Positions 36,801 to 49,924 of a stretch of 64,000 nucleotides of DNA are shown one piece after another. The stretch lies in assembly GCA_023079485.1 (NCBI GenBank), contig CM041091.1, positions 32,262,146 to 32,326,145 of the forward strand, read 5' to 3'. Below the pieces are notes generated by a model. It made no database searches and was not told the DNA's origin. It saw nothing but the letters and a program-made list of their open reading frames with translations. The position numbers and the translations under genes were made by a program. Position 1 is the first letter of the stretch. Each line of letters opens with the position of its first letter. Source of the DNA: Archilochus colubris (lineage: Eukaryota; Chordata; Aves; Apodiformes; Trochilidae).

Positions 36801-38517
36801 CCATGCTCCTCTCACCAGGCAGGTCCTAACCAAACCATGTGTGGAGGAGTTGGGTTGGCTCTGGAAATAATAAGTTTGGTCTTGAGATTCTCTTCTGCTG
36901 CCTTGCTCTAAATGTGCACCCAGCAGTTTTGTTGTGTACAATTATTTGTTCTTACTGCACGCCCATGTTTCATCCACCCAGGCACCTCCTTCTCTGTGTT
37001 TTCCCCTCTGTGTTGCCTTTTTAGTAACCTGACTTCAGAGTAAGTTTCTGGACAAGCTGTAGGAGTTTGGGGGCAATCAGCTTGCAGCTTCCCAATGGGA
37101 CATCTCACTGGGAATCTTGGATATCTGGGCAGGGCTGTGCCCTGCATCCCTCAGCAGAAAGATGCTGCTGCTGCTTTTTCACCCCCCCAGTGATCCTCAG
37201 CTGATGGAAATGGCCTAAAAAGCTGTTTTGGATTGAAATTAGTGGGTACTTGTGTCTTAGGGACTCTCTGAAAGGCAGGAGATGGACTGGGGAGTTGGAA
37301 AAGGGCAAGAAAGCCTGGCCCAAGATAGCTGAACCAGTGATGCATGTAGGCACTGTTAATGTATGGGCCATACCCAGAGGACCAAAACCACCTTCTGTGA
37401 CCCTGACATTAACCCACCAGTCATATTTTCCATGCTTAAAAATCATCTTTAAAAATGCCACTTGTGTGCTGGACACACAAAGTACCCACTCTTGCCTTCC
37501 ACGTAGTTTCTTTTAATTCCTCTGTATTTATCTTGGCCACTGCAAGGAAAAATCCCTTCCCTGGTGCAGCCTCATTTCCCCTACACTCCCTCTCTCCTCC
37601 CACATGAGCACAAAACACAGCAGCACTTGTAAAATCCTCCACCATCCCCTCCCAGGGCAGTGGCCAAGTTGTGAGGACTCACCATGGGGGTCACATCCCC
37701 ACTTTCATATCCAATTTCTGCTTGAATCCAGGAGCCAGGCTCCTGAAGGGTCTTAAATCCATGCTGAGTTTGCCATGGGAGAATCTGGAGGGTTTTCCTG
37801 AAAACAACCTGAGGAAAAAACATCTGAGCACAGGAGGAATAAAATGCAGAAAGGGCTTTGCTGGCTGTTTGTGGCAGTTAGGTAAATGTGATGTGACTGA
37901 ATCTGAGTGTAAAAACCAAAAAAATCAAGATATGTGAAAAAAATACCTCAAGTGAAGCAGCTTTCCTCCTCCTGCCACACAGGAGGAAGAAATGGGAAAA
38001 AGGCCAAACCTCCATCTCTAGTCCCTGCACAGTTCACCCCTTTTCAATAAATGGGGGAGGAAAAAACCCCACAAAAAATAGAGTTAAAAAAGAATGAACA
38101 CTTCTGCCCTCTCAGGTGTTATTTGTTGAAGTTGAGCACCGGGTTGTGAATCTCCTGGCTCAGAGGTTTGGCTCTGGGGGGTGTTTTGGGGCTGTCTAAC
38201 AGGGTGGATAATGAGTCCCAAGTGGGATATTGGCTGTAGAAATTATGTAAATGTGTTTGCTGCAAATCATAAGGAGGGTTTAAAAAATGGGCAACCCCCT
38301 CCCTTCCTGCTGCCTACAACGTGTTGTGGGGTTTTTTTTTTCCTTTGAGCCTGTGAATTTTTAGCTAAAATTGAAACAATTCATTCAACACTTCACTTTC
38401 AGGTTCCCTGATTGCCTCCTCTGGGGAAGCAATAAATAACATTTTTCCCAATTATTTGCAGGTTTTTTCTAGATTACAAAAAATAAAAGGGATTATTCCC
38501 AGCCTTGATCTATCAAT
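33817..38517. other. Intergenic sequence, no gene recognised
   Basis: No gene, RNA gene or transposon was recognised. There is a T/C-rich run at about 35,080-35,122 and a short TCA repeat at 34,761-34,779. Confidence 0.5.
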
Positions 38518-38654
38518 AACAAAACAAAACAAACCCAAACACACCAACCCACCACCCAACCACACACCACACCACAAACCCAACAAACACACCCACCACA
38601 CACACCCCAAAAACCAAACAACCAAACCCCCCACAACAACCCCCAACAAAAACC
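38518..38654. repeat. 137-base A/C-only low-complexity tract
   Basis: Every base on the plus strand from 38,518 to 38,654 is A or C, mixing CAAA, ACC and CACA words without a fixed period. Any open frame across it on either strand is a compositional artefact. It runs almost directly into the damaged CR1 copy at 38,674. Confidence 0.95.
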
Positions 38655-38673
38655 TTCAGGTAGTTGTAGAAGC

Positions 38674-39358
38674 ATGAGGTCTCCCCTGAGCCCCTCTTCA
38701 GGCTGAACACCCCAGTCTCTCAGCCTCTCCTCTAGGGCTGCTCGAGTCCCTTCACCAGCCTGGTTGCCCTCCTGGACCTGTCCAGGACCTCAATCCTCTA
38801 ACTGGGGCCCAGAACTGGACACAGTACTCAGGTGTGGCCTACAGGCTGAGTACAGGGGAGAATCACTCCTGGACCTGCTGGAGTGTTGATACAGCCAGGA
38901 TGCCATTGGCTTCTGGCCACCTGGGCACACTGCTGGCTCATGTTCAGTTCTTGTCGATCAGACTCCCAGGTCCTTTCTCCCCCCCAGCCACTCTGTCCCA
39001 GCCTGAGCCCTGGGGTTGTTGTGGCCAAGTGCAGGACCCGGCACTTGGCCTGTTAACCTCATCCCTTGGAATCAGCCCAACTCTCCAGTCTGTCCAGGTC
39101 CCTCTGCAGAGCCCTCCTGCCTTCCAGCTGATCCACACTCCCCCAGCTTAGTGTCATCTGTGAATTTGCTGATGATGGACTCAATCCCCTCATCTAAATC
39201 ATCAATGAAGATATTGAACAGAACTGGGCCAAACACTGATCCCTGGGGACACCACTAGTGACGGCCGCCATTTTGATGCAGCCCGTTCAGCACCACTCTC
39301 TGGGCCCGGCCCTCCAGCCAGTTCCTAACCCAGCACAGGGTGCTCCTGTCCAAGCTGT
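38674..39358 (-). mobile_element. CR1 LINE copy with many small deletions
   Basis: The reverse complement of CR1 ORF2 C-terminal and RT sequence, comparable base for base with 32,358-33,104. It measures 685 bases against 747 there, with the missing bases spread over dozens of 1-6 base gaps, many in homopolymers or short repeats. The RT motif region around 39,150-39,240 (FTDD-type box and [12 protein letters not shown]) is still clear. No frame longer than about 100 codons survives. The 3' UTR and terminal repeats are absent. Confidence 0.93.
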
Positions 39359-40039
39359 TGTTGGATCTCAGTTTGAGTCAGCCTGACTCAGCCAACCCCC
39401 CCCTTTAGTCACAAGATGGGTTACACTTTAGATAAGGTAAATAATATTAAGGATATTGGGAGTCAATTTGATTTAAAAGAAAAAGGTATCAGGCAATGGG
39501 GTAGGAGTCAGTCTGATGTACTGCTCCTAATTCCCTCTGCTTGGCTCAGCAATATGAGGTCCAGCAGTTTGTTGCTTAATGAAATGTGATCAGGTGGCAT
39601 CAAACACAAAGTTCTGAAGCTGATGAGCAAAGCTGGAATAATCCCTCACCCTGGGCCTAACATGAATTTGGAAGGAAAATTGCACCAGAAGGAATGGAAA
39701 CCAGAGAGAAACATGGTGCCCTCACCTGCTGGAGCTGGGAAATAAAGCACCAGGAATGTTCAGTGGGGGTTTTGGGATTTCTCAGCAGAACTGCATCATC
39801 CCTCCTGCCTCTGGGACAGAACTTGCCTTGAATTTATCTGGAAAAACAGCCCCTGAGAAGCAGCCAGGTGTGGGAAACACAGCCAACACTTCCCAGATGT
39901 CCTCAAGGATGTCTGAGGTGCCCTGAGGGTAAAATAGTAAATAAAGAGGTTGGTAAAAATGGGTGATGGAGTGAGCTACCAGCCAGGGTGGCTTTTAGTC
40001 AGATATGGGGCTGGAAATGATCAGTGAAATAATATCCTA
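39359..40039. other. Intergenic sequence, nothing recognised
   Basis: Unique sequence. 39,400-39,560 might be an old repeat remnant, but I cannot assign it. Confidence 0.45.
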
Positions 40040-40475
40040 GAGTCCCAGACTGGTTTGGATTGGAAAAGAATTTAAAGCTCATCCAGTGCCACCCCCCTGT
40101 CATGCCCAGGGACACCTCCCACAGCCCAGGGTGCTCCAAGCCCCATCCAACCTGGGCTGAGACACTGCCAGGGATGGGGCAGCCACAGCTTCTCTGGGAA
40201 ACCTGGGCCAGGGGCTCAGCACCCTAACAATGAAGAATTTCTTCTTAAGATCTCACCTAAATCTCCCCTCTTTCAGTTCAAAACATTTCCCCCTCATCCC
40301 ATCCCTCCAGGCCCTTGTCTAAAGTCCCTTTCCAGCTCTCCTGGAACCCCTTCAGGCACTAGAAGGTGCTCTAAGGACTCCCTGGATCCTTCTACAGGCT
40401 GAACACCCCCAACTCCTCCCTGGCAGAGCTGCTCCAACCCCCTGAGCATCTCCCTGGCCCCCCAAAAGCAGCACT
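40040..40475 (-). mobile_element. CR1 LINE 3' fragment (old subfamily)
   Basis: The plus strand shows AGAGTCCCAGACTGGTTTGG, GGGACACCTCCCACAGCCCA, CCATCCAACCTGGGCTGAGA, GGGATGGGGCAGCCACAGC and, near the end, CAGGCTGAACACCCCCAAC. It is the same subfamily as 14,461-14,935 and is 5'-truncated. Confidence 0.9.
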
Positions 40476-43400
40476 TAGCAGAGGATGGGTTCCATCCATC
40501 AACCTCTGGGGTATGGGCCCAGCACGCTCTCACTGCACCACTCTGCTGCTGCTGCTGCTGGGGAGGGAGATGAGGAGGAGGATGCTGAGGATGAAGAAGA
40601 TGAGCTGGAAGCCCTACAGACCCAGACCAGTTCCCTCCCAACTCAAGGCAGCATGTGGGCTGATTGATGCCATCCAAGCTACCAAAGATGAATATTATCT
40701 GAGGAGGTTTTCTAAGCCAAGCTTTTACAAGTTAAAAAAAATAAAGGAAAACAAAAAAAAGAAAAACAACTTCAGGCATTAAAACTGCAAGGGGTGTGTG
40801 TTGGCAGGTAGAAGGAGGTGAGTCAGTGTTTCAGAGCTGCTTGCAATGTGCCTGGACTCATATGAATGAACTTTGATTACAGTTCCTCTGCTGAGGCATT
40901 TAGGGGTATAATTACACCTCTTAGAGATTAAAGGTGATGGAGTTCTAATGAGGGAAATGTTCTCTTAAGTGAGGCTTAAAGAATATCATGAATAAGGCAC
41001 AGGAAGAGTGACTGGAAGGAAAAACATCCTGGGAAAGTCCAGTTGTCCTGGAGAAGGAATAAACACAAGTGAAGAGCAGAACATCAGCTCCAGGTTCTCA
41101 ATCCTCTGTCCCAATCTCCCTGTCACCACTTGGTAGGCAGCAAAATCTGCACCATGTTCATTTTTTTATCCACACTTCCTCATGGAAAATCTTGGGGATC
41201 ACACTGAATCTCCTTGGGAAGAATTCTGTAACTGGAGCTAACCTGAAAGCTCCCTGTTCCCACTGCTTTCACACATGACCTCAGTATTTAATCATGCCCA
41301 TTACCTCAGCTCTGCTGCTGATGGGCTCTCTGAGGGATGCAGATTTTAAGACAACTCCTTCCAACTCTGTCAGAGAGGCTCAAAACACATTTTTTTCCTT
41401 AATTTGTTGTAGAAAAATGCTCCTGGCATCCAATCTAAATAAGGAGAAAAGCCTGCTTGAAGGTGAGCTGTGGGGAAAATCTTCATTTGAAGGTTATGGG
41501 GGGCAGAGCAAGGGAGGGAGCACCAGAGAGAGGAGCAGAAGCCCTGAGCTTGAAGACACAACACTGGGGGAAAGAATTTGATATCTGGATTATTTAGTCT
41601 TAAGTGAAGAGTGAGAGGGCATGTGCTAAACCTTGAAGAGGAAAATAAAGTGTGCTTCAAGGCCTGGGTGATAAGAGCAAGGATTTGGGGTGGAAGATGA
41701 TGGCCCAGGCCTCCTGGGGCAGAAGGGAAGCAATAGTTGAGGCTTCTTGGATTTAGGGAGAGAGCACAAGCCTGGAAAGCTGGGCTGGAAGGAGCTCTGG
41801 GACCTGCTGCCACTGTCACCACTTTGCTTCTCTAAAGCTTCTCCAGCAGTTTTGGGCAACCCCAGCCAGCACTGCTGCCTCCCACCCAGCTATTCCACAT
41901 TGTTACATCCTCACTGGGTTGGGGGTTTTTTTTGCTCTTTAGATAAATATTGATCTCCTTCCAGGTTTCTCTTAAAATATGGAAGCATGTTCTCCTACAT
42001 CTTAGCTCTGCCAAGAGAAAAGGAGACTCTCAGGAGGCCAGGGAGGCACCACCATTCCTCTGAAGGTGCTGGGGATCTCCCCAGGTCTGGTTCCTCCTCC
42101 TTCCAGCAATTTAATCTTCATTTTTGGATTGAGATCTCTCTTACTCTAGGCACAAAGAGAAGCCAGCATGGTTTGATGGGCACAGCCAGAATGAGTCCAG
42201 AGAAGTTGTGCTGCCTGGGAAAGCAGTGTCCAGGCACCACCATGGTTGTCTGCCCTCTTTTTTTCTTTTTTTGGTTTTAATTTAGTCATGATTGGATCAG
42301 CATGTGGCCACCCACTTGCCTGCAGAAGAATAGTGTGGGCAGAGGACTCAATTAAACCAAAATGTTCCCACTTGTTCCCATAGCATGTGAATTACAAACT
42401 GGTGACTTTCCACTTGGGGAAAAAAGCCATCTCCATCCCTCTCTGAGCATCCCACCCTCACCCAGTGTCCTCCCCAGGAGGGCTCCAGGCCACAGTGAGC
42501 ATCCATTTTGAGGACCATCAGCAACACCTGGAGATTTTCCTGGGAAAAAAAGCTGATGGGTGAATTCCTCACCCATCAAATAAAAACAACCAAAAAGCTG
42601 AAAGCACCCATGGGCTCACAGGGGATTCTGCACCCCAGGGACAAAACTTGTCCAGGTTGCCCAACCACGAGCTCTGGCTCAGCCCTGTGGACCTGAGTGG
42701 AGGTGTCAGAGCTCAGAAAGCCCCAGTGCATGATCCCAGTTCCTCTCCATGGTGCCACAAAGATCAGGGCCCTGCAAAAGCATAGTCTCCCATCAGCTCC
42801 TTCTCTAACAAGAAGCATCTCAGCTTGGAGAGGCCACCCTGCACCCACCTTGTGTCTATAATGGTGCAGATATTGCCTGCCCCAGTTGTCTGGAATCTTG
42901 GTATCATTTTTGTGCTTAACTTCAGAGCTGGGAGCTCCAAATACAGCTTTTTGCTCTGCTGGATGCAGACAGCAGTCCCTTTCTCACACTGCCCTTAACC
43001 TTGAGGACGAGGAGCTGCAGGGGAGAGCAGGGAGTAGATCAGCAAGGCCAGAGCTCAGGGTTTGCATTCCAGCTGCCTGGCATCCCTTGCAGGCCAGACA
43101 CCACAAAATGTCCTGCTTCCCTCCAAATGTCCTGCTTCCCTGGCTCTGGGCCATCTGCAACCACAGCCTCCCCCAAGGAGAGAGTCAGCCAAGCTGCAGG
43201 AACACAGAGAGGTCTCATTCTTTTCATCCAACAGCATCATTTTCCCTATGCCTTATTTCTTTTCCCCTTACAAGATGAGTTTGCAGCCTTATGTGGGCAT
43301 GGTTTACCTGGGGATTACTCATGTGAGGGCATTGCTTAGGTGGCAGAGAAGAATTCACCACCCTGGGCACCTCCAGATATGCTCACTTGGTGTCTCAAGA

Positions 43401-45544
43401 ACCTGTGGTCAGCCAAAAGTGGTGGGAGAAGGAAAGCACAGAAGTTATTCTTGTCTCATAGAAGGGGAAAGTGCTGTGCTCAGCAGCAGGGCTGTGGGAC
43501 TCATCCTGCATGGAGCTGGGTGCTGTTCCTCAGCAGTGACTGGGATTCTCCATCAACCCCTTTCCTCCCTGGATAAGATAAATGAAGTTTTGACTCCTAT
43601 GGAGCCCCTCAAGAGGAAGGGACCACTCAAATGGTTCCCTGTCTCACTCCTTAGGCTAAAGCCAGTGGCCAAAACTCAGAATTTTGGGGGCTTTTTCTGA
43701 AGAAAAAATGGCAACAGAGCTGGGTACTCCTCCCATGGCTTCCTGACAATGTCAGCACCATAACCTTGAACAAAAGATGCTTCTCACAACCCTCTGCTCC
43801 AACAAGGCTTCACCCACCCCCATAAGGACAGAACTCACTACCCCAGGTCATTGGTGCTGGCTGTTCAGTCCTGACCAAGGTCTCTGTGTTAAAACTGACA
43901 CAGAGTATGGAAATTTATTTTTTTTCCTGCCTGCATCTATACAGCTGCTCCTGCTCCCACCTGTGATGACAGAGCTGGCTGGTCCTTAGCCTTGTTGGTC
44001 AAGAAGATGAGCATTTGTCACCAGAGAAGGTAGAAGAAGCTGCCACCTAAATGGTGTCAGAGGGTGATGTTTGATTCCAGGTGCTCTGTGATGGCCTCAG
44101 GAGGCTTTTCCTCCTGCCTCCATCAGGGTGGAAAGGAAGGAAAGTCTCTTTTGGAGAAGCTGTGCTGTTCACAGACCATTCAAAAACTCTCCTAAACCAC
44201 CAAGTAACTAATATTTAATGGTGGGGGCTTGTTACTGGGGGGAAAGATGAAAAACTGCAAAGCAGCAATGGAATAGAGGTGCTCCTGCCACAACCAGGAG
44301 ACCCAGTGGGGTGAGCAGCAGAATCCTGGGCTTCTTCTTCCTTGAAGACCTCAAGATGGCTTCTGAGTGTCAAGGAGACTCCTCCAGCAGGGTCGTAGGG
44401 CCAGCAAAAAGTTCATCCAAGGTCCAGAGCTTTGGTTTACATGTTGTGCAGAGGGTCAATACCCTTGAGGGGCTCTCTCTGCAGCCTAAATCCTAGCAGA
44501 TTAATAGGATTTCAAACAGGAATGAGTGGGAGGTTGCTTTTCAACCCTTATTTACTTGGACTAATGCCTGTAACAGCCCAGGGGATTTTCCAGACAGCAG
44601 AGTCTTTGCTCAGATTTCTCCAAACAAGCCTGAGCAGATGGACAGGGAGCATCAAGGAGGGAGAGACAACAAAACCCAACAGGATTCCTTATGGTCACCT
44701 GACAAAGCTGCAGGCTGGGGGTGAGAAGTTCTCAAGCTTTTGGTGGAGATGCCAAAACCCCTTCCACATGGTGGGACACCCAGCAGTTTTGTGAGCTTTC
44801 CAGCAAGGTAATAATAGGGATTTTTAACTGCTTAATAGTGAGGGCACCTGGTTTTATTCTCTGCTTTTCCTGCCAAGGGCTGGGTGAACACTGAGCAAAA
44901 TTCCTCATTTTTCAGCAGAAATACAGCAGCTCCACCTGGTTGAGCCTCTCACTCTGGAGAGAAGCACCACAGGGAAGTTCAGGGAAAGCAACTCCCAAGT
45001 TTAAGGAAATATTTAACATTTTGTCTCAAACCTCCACTTTCTGATTTGCTCTATTTTGGTGCTGTGAGAAGGAAAATAGCTTTTTCTTTCTCTCTCTTCT
45101 CATCTGTCCCTGCATCCCTGTCACTCACAGGCTGCCAGCTAGGAATTAGTGAGCATTTGTCCCACTGGAGATAGAGGAATTCTTTTCTGCAACCCCCTTC
45201 AAACAAGTTTAGCCACAGGAGTGCACAGAGAAGTTACACCCAGAGATGAGACCCAAGTTTGTGTCACATCTTTGCATTAGGAAAGCCCAAAAGAAGCCCT
45301 CAGGACTCACCAACTCCAAAACCTCCACCTTTAGCAGCAAACTCCTAGCTTAAATCTGAGCTTCTGGCTCCATCTGCTGACAGGAAGATGGAAAATAGAA
45401 GAAGAGAACAAGCTACATGGAAAAAAAAAAAAAAAAGACACAACTAAGGTCTGGTTTTCTACTTAACTGATCCACTAAAACTGCTGTTAGAAGAAAAACA
45501 AAGCACAGATTGCTTCATCATGGAAACTTCTAACGAGAGTTGTA
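40476..45544. other. Intergenic sequence, no gene recognised
   Basis: No gene was supported. A short CTG repeat lies at 40,543-40,560, a 9-bp-arm hairpin (GATGGGTGA and its complement) at 42,553-42,575, and a 16-base A-run at 45,421-45,436. Confidence 0.5.
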
Positions 45545-46565
45545 GTCAATGGGGCAGAATCTGGTTGGAGGTGTGTGACTAGTGGAGTCCCTCAGGGGTC
45601 GGTACTGGGACCGGTGTTGTTCAATATCTTCATCAACGACTTGGATGAGGGTATAGAGTGTACCCTCAGCAAGTTTGCTGATGACACTAAGCTGGGAGGA
45701 GTGGCTGACACACGGAAGGCCGTGCTGCCATTCAGAGAGACTTAGACAGGCTAGAGAGTTGGGCAGAGAGAAACATGATGAAGTTCAACAAGGGGAAGTG
45801 TAGAGTTTTGCATTTGGGAAAGAACAACACGATGTCCCAGTATAGGTTGGGGGCTGACCTGCTGGAGAGCAGTGTAGGTGAAAGAGACCTGGGGGTCCTG
45901 GTAGACAAGAGGATGACCATGAGCAGCAATGTGCCCTTGTGGCCAAGAAGGCCAATGGCATCCTGGGGTGCATTAGAAGGGTGTGGTTAGTAGGTCAAGA
46001 GAGGTTCTCCTCCCCCTCTATTCTGCATTGGTGAGGCCGCACCTGGAGTATTGTGTCCAGTTCTGGGCCCTCAGTTCAAGAAGGACAGGGAAGTGCTTGA
46101 AAGAGTCCAGCGCAGAGCTACTAAGATGATTAAGGGAGTGGAACATCTCCCTTTGAGGAAAGGCTGAGGGAGCTGGGTCTCTTTAGTCTGGAGAAAAGGA
46201 GACTGAGGGGTGACCTCATCAATGTTTTCAAATATGTAAGGGTGAGTGTCAAGGAGAAGGAGTTAGGCTTTTCTCAGTGGTGACCAGTGATAGGACAAGG
46301 GGTAATGGGTGTAAATTGGAGCACAGGAGGTTCAAGTTGAATATCCGGAAAAATTTTTTTACTGTAAGGGTGACAGAGCCCTGGAACAGGCTGCCCAGGG
46401 GGTCGTGGAGTCTCCTTCACTGGAGACATTCAAAACCCGCTTGGACACGTTCCTATGCGAGTACTCTAGGTGGCCCTGCTCTGGCAGGGGGGGTTGGACT
46501 AGATGATCTTTCGAGGTCCCTTCCAACCCCTAGGATTCTATGATTCTATGATTCTATGATTCTAA
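45545..46565 (+). mobile_element. CR1 LINE (second subfamily), RT C-terminal half plus complete 3' tail
   Basis: A plus-strand copy ending in four ATTCTATG-type repeats (46,535-46,565). Translation shows [43 protein letters not shown] and the ORF2 C-terminal tail. The frame is broken by several one-base losses relative to the copy at 16,059-17,180: in the ACACCGG segment (about 45,713), AGCCAGC (about 45,924), GGGCCCC (about 46,070), CTTATGAG (about 46,153) and the G-run near 46,400. The two copies form an inverted pair of about 1 kb separated by 28 kb. Confidence 0.95.
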
Positions 46566-49500
46566 GTCCCACCCAAGATGTGCAGCTCTTCAGCAGGTCA
46601 TGACCAACAAGGCATTTGGGTCCTATTAATTAAGTAATCTATTTTGGTAGGTTTTAACTTTAGAAAATACTGATTGGTGCCATAAATTCATGATTTTGCA
46701 GCTGAAAAAAAGCCCAGAGAAAGAACAATGCCATGAGCAAAAGCAAAGCTTATGACTTGAGAGGAAAGGACAAATAAAGTAAAATAAATGAAAACCTGCA
46801 TTACAAATAAAATAAAATAATAAAATAAAATAAATAAAATAAAATAAAACCTGCATTACAAATAAAATAAAATAAATTAAAACCTCCATTCCATGTTTTC
46901 CTCTCTCCCCACTATGTTGCTTTTACCTCTCAGTGTTTCACACAGTGCCTTTAAACCTTGGTTTAAATGTATCCTGACACAAAGCAATATTTTTATGTTA
47001 GTATCCATATTCCATGATTTCCTGCCAAAAAAAAATCACACACACTTCTCTTGTCAAAGTGCAGGGGTGCCCAGCACAATTGGGCATCATTATTCCTGCA
47101 AAGCTGAAGCCAAGGACTGTACCCCAGGGATGCTGCCCTGGCTCTTGAGTGCTCAGATCACCTCCTGGTGATTGCAGAGCACTGAAGGCTGAGTTATTAT
47201 TCACTCAGAAAAGCCTTCCCTATACCTGATGCAAAGGAAACATCAGAGGCTTCTTCACAAAAGTGAAGGCAATGTGATGGAGACAGATTAAGGCTTTGCA
47301 GCAAAGTGCTTAAAGTTCCATTTTGGATACACCCCCACATACTTTTAGATTTTATTGCTGTGTTATAGCTCCTCTTAAAGAAACCTAAACCCTCTGGATA
47401 GGTAATAGAGATCTCTTTCAAGTACCATTTTAAAAATAAATTTCAATTACACCAGCCAAAAGCATCCCCAGAGAAATGCCATTTTCACACTCTCATCTCT
47501 CACACAATCTCTAATACAAAGTATGAAAAGCACTTGAGCAATACTGGGAGGTAGAGAAAGGGCATTCTCTGAGCTTGCTTTTCTCACTTCTTCACCTTCT
47601 ACACAGTCATGATGCAAAAAAAAAAAACCCAAAAAACCCCACCAAAAGACACATCAAAAAAACCCAAAAAAAATCCACAAAAAAACCCCACTTCATAATC
47701 TTTTATGGGATGTCTTATGTACTTTGCTTGCACATTGCAGAGTATAGATCACACTGATTTGTAAATTATTTTCAGTTTGGCCTCCTTCTAATTAAACTCT
47801 TCTCAGGACCAGCAGTTGGCAGAGATAAATACACTTGAGCAATATGTGGGACAAGTACAAACCCCAAAGCACTGAATTTCTGGCACTGAGTGGGTAAGGG
47901 CACTTTAGTCATCAACTTTTTTTTTTTTTTTTTTTAAATAAAAGCCCTGAGGGAAACTTATAAGGCTAATTAAAATCCCAGACACCAAAATCAGAGGCTA
48001 ATTTAGAAGCACATGAATCATACAAGCAGCTACATTTGGGTTTGGGAGGTTTAAGCCTTTGGATATTCCTGCTGCTCCCCCTGACAACTGCTGAGATGTT
48101 TTTTTATTGTTGGTGAAGTGGAGGTTACCTGGTGACAGGCTCAGCCTCTGGGTTCCTCTCTTTGCTCCTGAATTCTGGACTTCTTCTGCCATTAAACCAA
48201 GCATTCAATAAACTCCTCACAGCTGAGGTTTCTGAGCTGTTTAGGCAGGGACTGTGCACCTACCTTCCTCACACAGGTAGCTGAGGCTATAGGAATAAAT
48301 GCAGGGGCAAAGAACTTTCAGGTTAAAACAGAAAACTCTTCAATTACATCATTAAATAAAGGCAATTTAGGATGATAGTTTTTGACTTGTCTTCAGGAAG
48401 GCCAGACATACCTTGTTTTTCAGAAGCTTGCAAAGAAACTGGATTCATGAAGCAACCATAAGATGAATAAAAAGCCCAGAAATCAGTCAGCTGCAGAAAA
48501 CAGGAAAAAAAAAGAAAAACCTCTCAAGCTCTGAGAATTCTTGGCCTAGCAAAACTGCAACCATAAAGTGGGCTGGACAACATTATTGCTCAAATTGATC
48601 ACCAGAAACCAAAGAATTATTCTCAGTAACAGAGGATGGAAGTCAACATTTGACCTGCATGTAATTCTTGCCTATTACACAAACAAAAACTGGGGCCAAA
48701 CAGCCTCAAAGTTGTTCTTCAAAATGATTTGTACAGAGGAGAGTCCAGGAAGACAGCCTAAGAGGTAAAAATATCACATTTGCTGCAAGAAAATCCAAAC
48801 TACAGAACAGAAGCCAAGCCATGTGAAGGAGTCCAGCTCTGCTCAGCACCAGTGAGGGCACAGGTGGAGCAGTGAATCCCAGGAGAACATTTCCTCTTGG
48901 GGAAAAAAAATATGAATTTTACCTAGAGAAGTAGCAATGCCTGAAACAGAAATGATAACAAACTTTAGGTATGCAAAAGGCTGCTGCATAGAAGGAAAAT
49001 AACCTGTTCTCCATGGTCTGGCAGACACTAAATGGGCAGAAAGAGAGCCAGGAGAATACAGTAGCAGATTTGCTGATAGTAAGGACAGGGAAGCACTAGA
49101 AGAAGCCTGGAGTCTTCTGTCCTTCAGCTCTTTGAGGTAAATAACTAAGCAATGACAGCTGAAAGATGGGGAGGGGAAAAGGTCTAATAATGTCCTTGGG
49201 TCCCTGCCAGCCTTTTTGGCTGCTAAGGATATTTTGGGGGTTACCTGTTGGTGTATGAAGGAACTCCAGCAAGTGCTGTTGACTTGATGGTTTTTTCCAG
49301 TTTTTTCACTCCTTTCCAATCTGAGTCCATAAGCAGAGCTTTCAGAAATGCCAAACTTCTTTAGGCAGCACTTTTCTGCATTTTCTTCTTCTTCCTAACA
49401 GTCCGTGACACATTACCCCTTGCAACAATCAAGCCTTTCATCCTCAGCAGATGACAACTCCTTTTGTCTCACCCAAAACAAGGTAAACAGTCCTGTGACC

Positions 49501-49924
49501 CTACTAACCAGCAGACTGCTTTATTCCCATAAACTAAGTTGCCTTCACAAATACCACAGGATTATTTGCCACTTCCAATTACAAACATGTGACTGCATCT
49601 AACCCCTATGCTTGGCAAAGGGAATATTTTGCATTAACAGTGATTAATGAGGGTTTAGGCTCAGCTAAAACCAGCTCAGTGAAGAAACATGGAGAAAACC
49701 AAACAACCTAGGGCAAGAACAGCAGCCAACTCCACACTGCATAGAGAACACCATTTTAGCAGCATCCAAAGGCCCAAAGTGCAGAAGCACTCACCCTATA
49801 AAAACCCACAGAAGCTTCCATCTAGAAATGGATAAAAACACACAGCCTGCAAAGGCAACATTTGCTGTGGCTCTGGACAGAGGCAGCTGCAAGTTTTACT
49901 CTTTATGAATACAACTGTGGATTA
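46566..49924. other. Intergenic sequence downstream of OAT
   Basis: No gene was recognised. It contains the AAATA repeat described separately, an A-rich stretch with AAACCC words (47,614-47,690) and an 18-base T-run (47,919-47,936). The stretch 48,832-48,870 faintly resembles CR1 ORF2 but is too short to assign. Confidence 0.5.
46771..46882. repeat. AAATA/AAAATA repeat with an internal 56-bp duplication
   Basis: The tract alternates AAAATA and AAATA words. The segment AAAACCTGCATTACAAATAA occurs at about 46,791 and again at about 46,847, so a larger unit of roughly 56 bp has been duplicated within the simple repeat. Confidence 0.85.

Noticed and set aside
38452..38710. Gly/Val/Cys-rich frames on the minus strand and His/Pro-rich frame on the plus strand
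   Set aside because: Translations of the A/C-only tract.
39400..39560. Possible LTR remnant
   Set aside because: I could not find paired ends, a target duplication or any retroviral coding motif.
43062..43700. 212-codon plus-strand open frame
   Set aside because: No similarity to a known family and overlapping open frames in other phases. No exon-like borders.
48832..48870. Possible CR1 ORF2 scrap on the plus strand
   Set aside because: Only about 40 bases resemble the CR1 segment coding for SALVRPHLE, and the flanks do not continue the match.
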